Source of the DNA: Guillardia theta CCMP2712
Taxonomy: Eukaryota; Cryptophyceae; Pyrenomonadales; Geminigeraceae
NCBI RefSeq assembly: GCF_000315625.1
Contig: NW_005434668.1
Location: 308,265-372,264, forward strand
DNA length: 64,000 bases
Direction of reading: 5' to 3'
Shown here piece by piece: positions 37,342 through 48,548 of the stretch (positions are counted from its first letter, which is position 1; every line of letters starts with the position of its first letter). A model generated the notes under the pieces. That model had not been told where the DNA came from. It worked only from the letters and a program-made list of their open reading frames with translations, and did no database searches. The translations under genes were made by a program, and so were the position numbers.

Positions 37342-38367
37342 CAGTATCTAGACACAAAAACATCCCACACTCTCGGTACAGTCCCTCAGTCAAGCAGTAA
37401 CAACTCTTCTCCTATGGCCATGCCTGCACTGCATGATATTGCCGGAATAACATATCGCAAGTCCTGCATTCTTGATGCATCCCTGCTTCTGATACTGCTA
37501 TCCACCATTTTCTCGTCCCCTTGACTTCCTATCCTCATCTTCGGCCCCTTCCAGCACCCCCGCGTGAGTCTCCCCCTTCCCTTCAACATTGGCGGGAACC
37601 CACAAAGCCTTCGGTACATATAATTTCATTTATTTGCTCGTAATCTTTCCTCTTATATTCAAATTTCAATGAACTATTTCATTCTGATGAATCACTTGAT
37701 TTTGGAGGCACGGCGTCCAACTCGTAGGTAGGAAAATGACGCAGCACGCTCTATCGTTGTACACACGACGACATGCGCGCAGATCAGCAAGGCTCGCCTG
37801 CTCTCCTGCAGGAATGTCCTGTTCAGCCAGCATCACAGCTTTCAAGTCAGTGGTTGCTGTACGACATGCCGCAAAATCTAGAGGGTGGGGTGGAGGCTCA
37901 GGGTTATCTTCTGAACACGAAAGGGTTGTTGAACTGGTGAAGAGAACAGCTGAAACACAAAGTGTTGAGTGACAGAGACTGGGGAATTTTCTATACGAGA
38001 GAGAACGGGGAGTGGGTGTTGTTCTCGAAGTGCACTGAAGCACAGCAGCATGCTGCTCGTGCTCCAACCTGCTCCTGAAACGACTGGTCAGCTCTACTCC
38101 TGAAACTCTGAGGGAGGGCACAATCCATCACGAAGTTTACTCTCACTTCATGAAACATTCCCGCACAGACGCGCGAGACTACAACACAATCAACCTTACT
38201 GAAAAATCAAAGGAACCCTAAAATCAATATTTGTACACAAGATTCAATGATGTTGACCGGCTCATGTCAAGCATGATCAGAAATAATTTTTCCACCACAG
38301 CATACAATCCCAGGCCTTGAAACTTGACCGGATGATTGACAATCGGCGAATACCCCCCAAGCACAGT
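37342..38367. other. intergenic; no gene supported
   Basis: Two modest open frames on the minus strand (37386-37619 and 37666-38121) lack recognisable motifs, and the plus-strand frame at 37736 is equally open, so none is accepted. The first few hundred bases should contain the SCC2 promoter. Confidence 0.4.
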
Positions 38368-38914
38368 TTACATCGTTCTCTTGCCCACAAAAGGACCCCT
38401 CATCCACAAGTGGTCACGGAGACCAAAGAAGAGAAGCTGGGATTCCTTCAGCTGTTGCAGATGCTGAGCACCGTTGGCCTGGAAACCACGAACAGAGTTA
38501 GAAATGAAACAGGAGCACGATGTCATATCCAGCATTCTCACTTGAGGCCGGAACATTTAACAAATCAGCCATCAACCAGCATGCCTGATCACTTGCAACG
38601 AAACAAGGACATTCTACTGATAGTTCATTAAGCAACGGTTGTTTCAATTTCATACATGTACAACATTGACAGAGAAATTCTCATTGGAGTCCCACACGCT
38701 GTAATCCTCTGGACAAGACAGTTCCAAGGTTGGGCATACGACAGGAAATACAGGGAATGAAAAGATAAAACATAAGACGAAATGTTCGTGTTCGACAGGA
38801 GATTGTCATTTTTGCAGGAGTTGTGCTTTCATATGCCTCAGAGACATGCCGTACCTGATTCTTGTAGGCGACGAAAACCGTGTTCATCATCTGCTGTTGA
38901 TAGGACGGAATCAT
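38368..38914 (-). CDS. possible small multi-exon protein, unknown
   Basis: Minus-strand pieces look spliceable: MIPSYQQQMMNTVFVAYKNQ from 38914, a GT-AG intron of about 150 bases, YSVWDSNENFSVN, CWLMADLLNVPAS, then NGAQHLQQLKESQLLFFGLR and DHLWMRGPFVGKRTM before a TAA at 38368. Each piece has ordinary amino-acid composition and flanking splice signals, but phases between the middle exons are not certain and no family is recognised. Confidence 0.3.
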
Positions 38915-39228
38915 CGGCAACAAGGGTGTAAATCAGTGGTCATAAGTTCGGAAATATTTCATCAATATAATGATACTTTCAAGTTTAGGAATCAATATTT
39001 GAGAATTGTGTTGTGAATATTGTGATCGTAACACCCCAGAGAAAGAATTTCTCCGAAGTGGCGCCCAGGAATAGAAAAGTCAGCCGTTACGGAGACCCCT
39101 GCCACGACGTTTCAAAATAACGTTTTGTAACCATCTGCGCTGGTTCTTCACAATAACGACACGGAAACGATCTGTAACGTCCATACAGCAGCATTTCCAA
39201 AATAACAAGTGGAATTTGAAATCCTTGC

Positions 39229-42200
39229 AGTTTGATCTCAGTTACCCTCCAGCCAAGAGAGGACCTCCAACCAGCGTCCAACATCTCCATCTGCGACATC
39301 CAGTTCTCACAGACGTCCTCCCACTCGTTCTCCGCCGACCAATCGTTCCCGTACCGTCTCTGGTCGAACATCGAGGTCACAAGTGCTGAGTGGGTCAAGC
39401 AGGAGATGACAGGTTCCGGCTGCATGCTGTTCACTCTCTCAGAGGCGATGAGATCTAGCAACAAGACGGTCCTTTCTTTCCTCCTCCGCAACCCCTCCCA
39501 TGCGTCTCAGTGCTCGCAGCTTGCGAGCATCCAAGTCAACCAAGAGCAGCAGGAGCGTATGAACGGCCCTTGTCTCCTCCATGCAGCCCGCGTGCCTGGC
39601 CTAACAAGCTTTTCTGCTTCCTCAAGCTCGGATGTCATCGGGGCGATCGCGACAGTCACCATTGACATGGTACCCAACTTTGTCATTGCAAACTCAACAA
39701 CCATCACTCTCTCCGGGATCTTCGACGGGTTCTCCTCCTCCAACAACTCGCTGGAGATGGTGGAGACAGTCGGAAACATACGCGTCGACTTCCAGGAGAT
39801 TTACAGCAGGCTGGTGCTGACGTGTACAGACGTCGTCATGGCCAGGACCCAGCTCAGGATCACCTTCAAAATGCGCAACAAGTGGCAAGCGGACGCGTTT
39901 GGAGCCAGACTGAAAGTTATCATTGAGAACCTGCCCCTCCAAACTCAGCAGGACCTGGAGCTGTCGATCAACGGGCAGACAGTCCAGCTGCGGTCGGTGT
40001 CATCTACTTCAGCTGAGCTCTATGCTGGAGGGGTGCCGGTAAACCTCTACGTCTCGAACATCCGGTTGCCGCAGCATGACGGCCTGACCGGCAATTATCA
40101 GATCACAGCCACAAGGGGGAACTTGACTATCAGTGAAAGCTCCGCGATAGCTGGCTCGCTGATGGAGCCCTCGTTCGTCAGACTCCCAGCTGGTTTCCTA
40201 TCTCCGGATCTTCCTCGTTACACCGAGCTGGATGGATACCCTGTCGAGATCTCCTCCTCCCCTAGTCAGTTAGGAGCATGCGATCCGCAGCGGCTTGCCC
40301 AAGGTTACCTCTCCCCCTACAACTGCGTCTTCCTCCCCGACCCGTCGAGCCTCCCTGCGCAGCAGGTACGGAGGGAAGGAGTACACCAAGCTTGACACCA
40401 TTGACCTCACCATTCCCCGCGTGCGGTCAAGACGTTTCAGCGGATTCAGCGGCACCTTCCAGCTGCTAACCCTCGTGAGTAGCTACGAGATGATCGAGAT
40501 GAACATGCAGGTCAACGGAGTCCACCTGCTCCCCGGCACGATGTCCAACGTTGTCTTCAGTCTCCCCTCCTTCATCTCCCCTGTGCCCAGCTCCCTGCTC
40601 GTCAGCTTCAACTCCAGCAACCCTCTGGTCCCTGACTCTGAGGTCCGCATCGAGTTCTACAGCACCCCAGCAAACCTCGAGCAGGCGAGCATCGGCTTCT
40701 TCGACGGGCCCTTTGACAACCTTATCATCGCCGGCACCTCGATCTCGGTCGGAGGTAACAAGATCCTCAAGCTCAAGCCACAAGGCGTTAGGGGCCTCGA
40801 CCAGCCGTTCACTGCCGCCATGAGACTGGACGGCCTGACGTTCCTACAGACTACACCAATGCTCCCCGTAAGTCCTGACGACCTGTTTGACCTTTTTCCG
40901 TGGTCTTATAGCTGGGCTTCTGCAGGAATTTGTCGTGCAGACCATCTCGAGTCATGACAACCAGCTGATCGACCAGAGCGACTTCACCAGCCCCAGCAGT
41001 GACTCTCATCAGTTTGCGCTGGCGCTGGTCAATGGGATCCTGGTGGCCTTTGACGCTTCAAGTCCCGATAAGGTAAGAAAGGGAGGACGAGAGAAGAGAA
41101 TGTGAGGGGAGCAGGGGAGCAGGGGAGAGGAGAAGGAGAGGAAGGCAAATGGAGAGAAGAGGGAAAGTGAAGACAAGGAGAGGAGGAGAGGAGGAGAGGA
41201 GGAGAGGAGGACAACGGGTTTGTCAAAACCTGCCGGATTTCACCAGCAACATAGAGTTCCCGAATGCCTTGCACGGTGACTTGGATGTCTGCAGGCTGTA
41301 CAGGTTGCCAACATCAGCCAGCTGGAGGTTGCGCAGCAGATCTCAGCGGTCGATGCCTCCTTCTCTTCCGTCTTGTTCATCGACAGCATATCCCTGGTCT
41401 CTCTGGACCTCAACTCCCATGAGATTACCTCCGTGCTCCTCAAGAGCGGTGCTTCTCTCGTCAACGAGCTCGTCTCCATGCGCTGGGATGTCGAGCGCGA
41501 GAGACTGGTGGGGATAGCGATCATGGACGACGGCTCCTACTACTGCGCGATTGACAGGTGAGCAGCAAATGCCCAGTTGTGTTTTAAGAATGTTTGACTT
41601 TTGTTTCTCCTCCTCTTCCTCCTCCTCCTCCCATTCACCTATCTTTCTCTCCTTCTCCACTTTTTCGCCATTCACGAATCTTCCCTCCTCCTGTCTTTCC
41701 CTTTTTGTTCTGCTCCTCTTGCTGTTCTCTCGCTCGCTCCCTTCTCCTCCTCCTTCCTTTCAATCTCCTCTTGCTCTCTCCTTCCAACAGGTTTTCCGGA
41801 AACGTCACACGGCTCGCTGTCATTCCCAGCTGCGGTTCGATCGAATGCTCTCTCCAGCGAGGACTTTCAGCCTTCAGTCCGACCCTGGGGCTCTACTTCA
41901 GCGCCTCTTTCCTCGCCCTCCTCACACTTGACTCAACGACGGGACAGATTCTCTCCCATGCCAGCTGGCAGCCCGACGTGTCAAAGTTCGACGGTTTCTT
42001 CTCCCTGCAGTTTGCGGGTAACAGCAGCCTCAAGTCCAGCGGCGACGATGGTCTGCTGGGGCTCAGCACGCTAGGAGGGACGGAAGTCGCGCTCTTCAGC
42101 CTGAACTCGTACAGCGGGAGGGCAACCAAGGTTCTCAAGGTCATGGAGGCGGAGCAGGAGGCAGACCTGGTGGGAGGACCCTCGTGCTTGAGCGACAACA

Positions 42201-44066
42201 AGCTTTACCTCCTCCTCTACAGCACCCGCCTTGTCCTCATTGACCTGACCGATGGCGCCGTCTCCTTCCTCGCCCCCTTCAACCTTCAGGGCCTGGGGAT
42301 ACCCCAGCCTCAGACAAGCTGGCACTGGCTTGAACTCGTGCCGTTCCAGGTAGCCCGCAAGGTGGACATGTTCGACGACGTTCAGTTCTCAGTGTGGGAC
42401 GACAACATCACCGTGCTGGGGCTGCCGGAGAGCCTACCCATCAGCCCAGGATCCTTTGTTCGCGGGGTGTATTTCTCCCTCACCCTGCTGGGCTCGGGGG
42501 TGCGAGTGAACGACAGCATGCAAATCACGCGCGTTGGAGACTGTCAGTCAGTGCTGCCCGGAGGTGGTCCCTTCCTCATCAGAACTCCAGAGCTCCACAC
42601 CCAAGACTTCGCCCTTGACTTCACCGACGAGCAGCAAGCCCAGCTCTGCATCCTCAGTGGCAGCCTGCTCGACAGGACCCTCCGGGTCGTCCCCTGGGCA
42701 CCGGAGAGGGGGCTCAGCTTCCCGCTGTCGCAGGCTGTGGTGGAGCTGCCCGTCGCTCCTCTCCCGCTCGGCGCTCCCGTGCTCGCTACCATGCGCGGCT
42801 TGCTCTCAACAGGTGACCAGCTGAAGATGGTGGTGGACGACGGGACAGCCCAGCCTGTCGATCGGTGCAAGTATTCTCAGATGGTGCCCGGCACGGAGGT
42901 GCTGGAGGTGCAAACGGGGGGGTTCTCCCTCACCCAGCGATACTCGCGAGGATCGACGTCGATCTCCACCTTCCAGCTGCTCCTGACGGACAACTCTACC
43001 AGCACAATGACCTTCTGCTACCGCCGGAGAGGTGAAAGATTTGCTCCTCCTCGTTTCCTCCTCTTTCTCCTCCTGCTCTCCTCGTCCTCCCCTCCTCCTC
43101 AGTCCCAGTCGTCCTCCTTATTCCTTCATTGCCATCAACTGTTCAATGTCCTCGTTACCCTACTCCAAGCCCTCCTGCTCCCCGTCTTCCTTCTCCAGCC
43201 ACCACTGCCAAGCCTCCCTTTCTTCCCTTCTTCTCTCCCAGCTCCTCTCTTTCTTCCCTTCTTCTCTCCCAGCTCCTCTCTTTCTTCCCTTCTTCTCTCC
43301 CAGCTCCTCTCTTTCTTCCCTTCTTGTCTCCCAGCTCCTCTCTTTCTTCCCTTCTTGTCTCCCAGCTCCTCTCTTTCTTCCCTTCTTGTCTCCCAGCTCC
43401 TCTCTTTCTTCCCTTCTTGTCTCCCAGCTCCTCTCTTTCTTCCCTTCTTGTCTCCCAGCTCCTCTCTTTCTTCCCTTCTTGTCTCCCAGCTCCTCTCTTT
43501 CTTCCCTCCTTGTCTCCCAGCTCCTCTCTTTCTTCCCTTCTTGTCTCCCAGCTCCTCTCTTTCTTCCCTTCTTGTCTCCCAGCTCCTCTCTGGCTGACTC
43601 ACCCGCCTGCACAGGTCTCCTCTCTTTCCTACCTGTTCCTTACAGGCTGGCGGAGCAGCAGCCTTCTCGTTCCCTCAAGTTCTCTGTACCTCTCTCCACT
43701 CTTACCACCTGCAGCTCCTCGTCCAGCTGCCCTACTCTTGTTACTGTCACTGTGTAGCGTCGTAGGTTTAGTCTCGCTTGTCGTCTCCTTGCCCGTACAG
43801 TGCCGCAGCTCAAGCCATGGCCTGAGGACGAGGGCAACGGCGGCATGGTGAGAGTCAGTGGCGGGCCCGGCAGCGTCAGGCGAGTCACGGACTCTCACGG
43901 ATGGCTGATCTCGGAAGTTGGATAAGAGGATTTTGTTTTCTCGAGTGCAACCATAAACCCGCAGCTGATGATGAGAGAGGACGAGGCCAGCAGCCTCGTG
44001 CTGAGCAGCCTCCGGGAACCGTGGTCCCAAGAAAATGCAGAGTCAGAGAACTCCACACAACAATAG
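39229..44066 (+). CDS. large unrecognised protein, probably extracellular; 5' end not found
   Basis: A long, mostly open coding region in a few large exons. It begins after a likely acceptor at about 39228 (ISVTLQPREDLQPASNISIC), so the start codon and any signal peptide lie in unseen upstream exons. The sequence is beta-rich, with many N-x-S/T sites (NSTTITL, NNSLEM, NLTIS, NDSMQI, NSTSTM) and hydrophobic strands, typical of a secreted or surface protein. Segments at about 41300-42400 (FIDSISLVSLDLNSHEITSV, AIMDDGSYYCAIDR, LLGLSTLGGTEVALFSLNSY, LVLIDLTDGAVSFL) resemble the short-strand pattern of a beta-propeller. The frame changes at about 40365 without a visible intron. After a minisatellite-bearing intron, 3' exons give QLKPWPEDEGNGGMVRV and EDEASSLVLSSLREPW, ending at the TAG 44064-44066. 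In an alternative frame 43640-43790 would encode a hydrophobic helix. Confidence 0.55.
43219..43591 (+). repeat. 31-base minisatellite, 12 copies
   Basis: Twelve tandem copies of a 31-base unit (contains TTTCTTCCCTTCTTGTCTCC then CAGCTCCTCTC). The first three copies have TTCTCTCC and the later ones TTGTCTCC. The array is direct and spacer-free, so it is not CRISPR. It lies between the coding segment ending CYRRRG (about 43030) and the next exon near 43647, in an intron of the large plus-strand gene. Confidence 0.95.
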
Positions 44067-44865
44067 TATGTTGCGATGATTGCTAGAGAGACAGAGTCAG
44101 AGACAGTCAGAGACAGAGACAGAGACAGTCAGAGACAGAGAAAGAGCAAGCAGTGTGTTTATGAGAGAGTCAGAGTCAGAGTCAGAGACAGAGACAGAGA
44201 GAAGGAGGGAGGGAGGGAGGGAGGAGGGAGGGAGGGAGGGAGGGAGGGAGGGAGGGAGACACAGAAAGAGTCAGAGCTGCAAGGAAGCGAAGGGACGAGG
44301 GAGTTTGCGGCTGCCCCTCGGTTATGCGACTTCCCGCCAGGAGGAGAAGGAGTCAAGTTTGTTATGGCAGCATCACTTTCAACATGGCATGGCTTGGAGG
44401 TCTGCGAGCGAAGCTGGAGGAAGAGGAGAATGTCAGGGTTCATGGTCAAAAGCAACTGCTTCCTGCCGTCGAGTCAGACAAGATTCAATCAACGTGAAAG
44501 CCATGCATATGTCCCTTCTCCGGACCTTGGGAAAAGCTCCACTGCTGGCATACAGCAGGTCCGAGGTTACAGCTGCAAGCAGGATACAGCAGTGGACGAA
44601 GGCTCCGCTCTAATTCCTCTCTCCTCTTCCTTCCTCCAGCTCCTCGCCTCTCTCGCTCGCCCACTACCTTGATGGTCTCAAGTGCTCAGTGTGCTACATA
44701 AATGCGACTTTCCACCTTTTTCAAGTGAAATGAATTCAGAATGAATGAATGAAAGGCAAGAAAAGTCTTCACACTGTCCTTCTTCTCGTTCACAATCTAC
44801 TTCTCATTTGGTCTTGTTCTTTGTTATCGTACCTCTTTTGATATTCTCAAAGCGATGTCTAGCCT
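44067..44865. repeat. intergenic; simple repeats
   Basis: 44085-44200 holds repeated AGAGTCAGAGACAG strings, and 44205-44260 holds GGGA repeats. The open frames across them are compositional artefacts. 44280-44865 has nothing recognised and includes the shared 3' region of two convergent genes. Confidence 0.6.
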
Positions 44866-47247
44866 TCATATCATTCTCAGACTCTCCAGCTGCCTTTTAG
44901 TCTCCATCACTGACTGCAAATTTGCTGGAGACCAGACGCTTTTCCCGCTTTTTGAGAACGAGAGAAAGATCTCATCGCCCATTCCCTCCTCTTCCTCCCC
45001 CCCCGCCTCGCGTTCGTCAGGATCAGCCTGTGTATGTAAGAGATCACAAACAGCTGGTCGCAGGCAGCAGCATACCTTGAGGAAGATGTATCCCCTCCCA
45101 ACCGTTTCTATTCGCATCTTCTTCAGGTGCTCTTCCCATTCTAATCTGAAGTGAACGTCACAATTTTAATCTTCACTCGCGTAGCCTCTGCCCATTCCCT
45201 TCCCGTTTCTCCTCCTGCTTCTGCTCCTGCTCCTGCTGCTCCTGCTCCTGCTTGTCCTCTTAATTCTTCTTCTCCGTCGCATTTTGATTCATATTACTCT
45301 TGCTCCTAAGTTCTTTGTCTCTTTGTAAGTTTTGCCTGCTCACCTTTCAACTTTGTTTCCAGCTCGGGCTTCGCTGTATGTGGCAGGCTAGTGAAATCCT
45401 CAATAAGTCGCTCAGGTTCATCCTTCTCTCTCACCGTGTACATATTCTCCTCCTTGTCTACATGTACTAAGCACCTCCATCTTCGTCTTCCACGGCTTTC
45501 GCTAAGGGGAGACGATTCGATCAGCCACCTGCTCGTCTTTTAGTGGATGTCTACCGCACTCGACCATCACCTGCTCATCCTCTCCGGAAGGAGATGAGCA
45601 CAAAAGATCTCCGTTACAATCGCTACTCTCCCTCCAGCAGCCAGGTGTCGGCTTGCCCCGGTAATGATCCTTTTGAGGACTGCTTCTCCATCTTCTCCTC
45701 CTGCAACAAGAATCAACCGCATCTGTTTGACTCTCGTGTTCTCATTCCGACCATCAGCAAAGACGTCATATCGCTTGACCCGTTTCTTGAGATCAGACGG
45801 AACAGGAACGAAGGGAGGATTCGACAAGATGACGTCAAACCTCCTCTGCGACACCACAACTTCACTTTCAGAGCCTGCATCATGATTGGTGAGACCAGAC
45901 GAATCATTCCTCACATCAGTCACATTACAATTCTTTTGAGCATCTTCACTTACCCATCTCATGTCCCATCTCGTCATGAAAGTCATAGAGATCGCCCTGC
46001 ACGACCTTCACACTTGACGTAACTCCGTTGATCATCGCATTGAACCTCGCAAACCGAACGGCCCGTTCGTTGATGTCAACACACGTCACCTGCTTGCCGT
46101 ACAGTTTCGCTGCTGCAATCCCTTGGATCCCACTCCCGCAGCACAGATCGAGCACTGCCTCCTCTTCCTTGCGAGGAGCATGATGAACTAGACCGAGGGA
46201 GTCGGGCCCGATGTACATGACAGGCTCTTCTTCCAGCGCGGCAGAGCATGGAGGCATGAGATCTGTCACCATCAGCAGTCCCATGCTCTCATCTGAGCTC
46301 TCCCCTCGTAGCAGAGCAGAGGGGTCGATGGGAAAAATCTGTACATGAGGTACTAACAGTCCTGGGATGGCGGGAGAGGGGCCGACGAGCGACAACCTCG
46401 TCATGGCGGAGAGAACTTGATCGCCAAGAAGCTCTTGCACCTGCTCCACTGGAAGAGAGAGGCCAAGGAGGAGCATACGGATGACGACGTCTAGCTCGTC
46501 TCGTGGCGATGTCTGCATGCCAAGCAGATGTGCATGTCGGTGGTCGAACCTCCGCCGCACGTAAAAAGGCCCCGCTGTTTTTGCTCCAGCAAGCCCGAAC
46601 CTCTGTTGCACCTTTGCTGCTGTGTATCCGATACTTGTCAAGAAGTTTTGCAGGACTAGAGCGTCTCTTACTGAATTGTTCTCTTCCTTCCTCTCAATAT
46701 TTGATGAGAAGTCTCGAAGAACTTCGTTGATCCCCGTGGAAGTCACAAACTTCCCGTCCCACTGCGCCCAATCCGGTCTCAGTGACATGGCTATGCGGAA
46801 GTGAAGGAGCGCTCTTTGGCGATAGCTTGGATCTCTCTGTGTGAGCAAGGAGGAGATTCTAGCTGCGTGAAAGTGACTCGCCGCGTCTTCAGGATCGTTT
46901 CTCAAAATGTTGGCAATCTGATTTAATGCTTCTTCATACCTTCCCTCCTCTTCCATCGCCAGAGCCTTCACGACTCCTCCATCATCATGCAGGCTTCTTT
47001 CAGGAGGCTCACGGAGAGTTGCGAAAATGAGGTTTCGCGTCCCACGTCTCGTCCTCCTTCTGGTCCTACCATCCCGACCTAGGAAGCATATGGCGGGCAA
47101 GCAGGAAGATCTTTGAGAACAAGAAAGAGTTGAAGTGGAAGACAGATGCTGATGCGAAGATGGAGAGAAGGAAAATATGGGAGATGTCATTGTCATCGTC
47201 ATTATCATCGCCATCCTTCTCATCCGCGTTACCGATCGCATTTGCAT
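44866..47247 (-). CDS. SAM-dependent methyltransferase with NPPF motif and TPR-like N-terminus
   Basis: Exon 1 (47247 to about 45957) starts MQMRSVTRMRRMAMIMTMTM, then a Ser-rich stretch (SFSPSSHQHLSSTSTLSCSQ) that could be an organelle-targeting leader. A TPR-like helical pair follows (EEEGRYEEALNQIANILRND and RALLHFRIAMSLRPDW). The methyltransferase domain carries motif I VLDLCCGSGIQGIAAAKLYG, CVDINERAVRFARFNAM, and after an intron RFDVILSNPPFVPVP, the NPPF catalytic motif of N6-adenine, N-glutamine and related MTases. Further exons read GEDGEAVLKRIITGASRHLA, GGRVAIVTEIFCAHLL, EPERLIEDFTSLPHTAKPEL, EWEEHLKKMRIETVGRGYIF and a C-terminal exon ending KRQLESLRMI at 44866. The overall layout is like bacterial/plastid HemK-type or DUF-class methyltransferases; the substrate is unknown. 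Downstream exons were joined using GT-AG ends and phase. Confidence 0.75.
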
Positions 47248-47900
47248 GATGGTACCTGGATCAGGTTTAAACCTAAACCCTTCAGATAAGCGTTTTAGGG
47301 CAATGATGAAAGTTGTGCCCGGTACTAATTTCCGAAGTTCAAGTTAGGGGCCCGGGCCGCAGTAGTATACTGGGACAATGGGCCAACCTCCCAAGGTTGG
47401 GAACCCCCTTTAGACGGGTTTAGGGTTTAGTAAGGGCCAACCTCCAAGGTTGGGAACCCCTTTAGAAGATGAGCGAAGAGCAATAGCCTACGGTTCTTAG
47501 CTATGAAATTCTCGACTAAGAGTCTAATAAACTCAAATAATAATAATAATAATAGGGTTTAGGGTTTAGGAGGCCGCCGGAGTAACAGACAGAGGCCGCC
47601 GGAGCAACAGTGACAGGCCGCCGGAGTAGTAACAGACATGCTCAGTCCTCCCCTGCAGTTTGAGGGGATCCCTGCGAGCCTAGGGTGCTGAACAGCAGAT
47701 CTTTCTGTGCAGAAACGGTTGTTTGATCATGTGGTATCTATCCAAAGAGGAAAGGAAACAGATTGCTCGTGTCCGAGTTTCCCAGTTCCTAAACAAGGAC
47801 ACGACACCTTCAGCACCTTCGCGGGTTTAGGGTTTAGGGTTTAGGAGGCCGGGCCTGTCAGGAGACCTCCTTCATCTCCATGAGAGTCTCCTGGGCATCT
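47248..47900 (+). repeat. block of interstitial telomere-type and other short repeats
   Basis: TTTAGGG repeats of two to three units sit at about 47416-47430, 47554-47570 and 47823-47845, and inverted CCTAAACCC strings at about 47268-47280. Between them are two copies of a 30-base unit with internal dyad symmetry (GGGCCAACCTCC AAGGTTGGG, 47381-47414 and 47434-47465), and three tandem copies of GGCCGCCGGAG followed by TAACAG/CAACAG (47572-47637). No coding sequence is seen. The block is next to the start of the methyltransferase gene and may be a scar of a repaired break, an old subtelomere, or a mobile element. Confidence 0.8.
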
Positions 47901-48548
47901 CCTCGATGTATGTGCGACAAGAAGACAAATTGAAAATGAAGTTGATGGAGCTGGGACTCATAGTAAACTCAGTCGATAGAGACTTACAGACCTGAGATAG
48001 CACGAGCAGACGACATCTCAGTCACCATCTCCTTCCTTCGGAATGACGAAGCCATCGCACTCTGCGGCAAGGCAGCAGAGAGTACAGCATCGACGGGCGA
48101 GTTTTCAGAGCAACTGAAGTCAGCATCGCGCACGACCGTGACCGATCGTTCAAGCTCCGAGCCAAGCGAGGATATCGATTTCAGCTGGCTTTGCAATCTC
48201 TCGCCGCCGCAGAGGTACAACCGCTTGCGGGCATGCTAGTGCAGGGAGCTGGGCAGAGAGGTCGCAAGGGGCCGAGACGTTTGCAGTCGAGCTGACAGCC
48301 GACACCTTCGTGCCAAGGGGCAAGCTGGCCAAGCAGAGGAAGGTACTGTGAGACAGGGATCAGGCTCAACGCGGCAGCTTCAGAGTCACTGAGTGCTGAT
48401 CAAGTCGACGTCAAGCATGAGCACGAGCACCTCAACAACAAAAATCAAGCGAGTAGCGTTGGAGCTAGCAAGAAGGATAGGCGTCAAGCACACGCCGCGC
48501 TGAGCGCGACGCCTGATGGAAGACATCCCCTTCTACTTGGAAGGAGTA
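47901..48548. other. intergenic; nothing recognised
   Basis: Short open frames only. No family, RNA gene or repeat structure was identified. Confidence 0.4.

Noticed and set aside
37666-38121. 151-residue minus-strand frame
   Set aside because: Ordinary composition but no family, no splice partners and a competing plus-strand frame.
43219-43591. CRISPR-like array
   Set aside because: Copies are directly abutting with no spacers, in a eukaryotic intron.
43032-43851. Long open frames on both strands across the 31-base repeat (about 150-240 residues each)
   Set aside because: They are artefacts of a stop-free tandem unit. All frames are open and composition is purely Leu/Ser/Pro or Glu/Arg/Lys.
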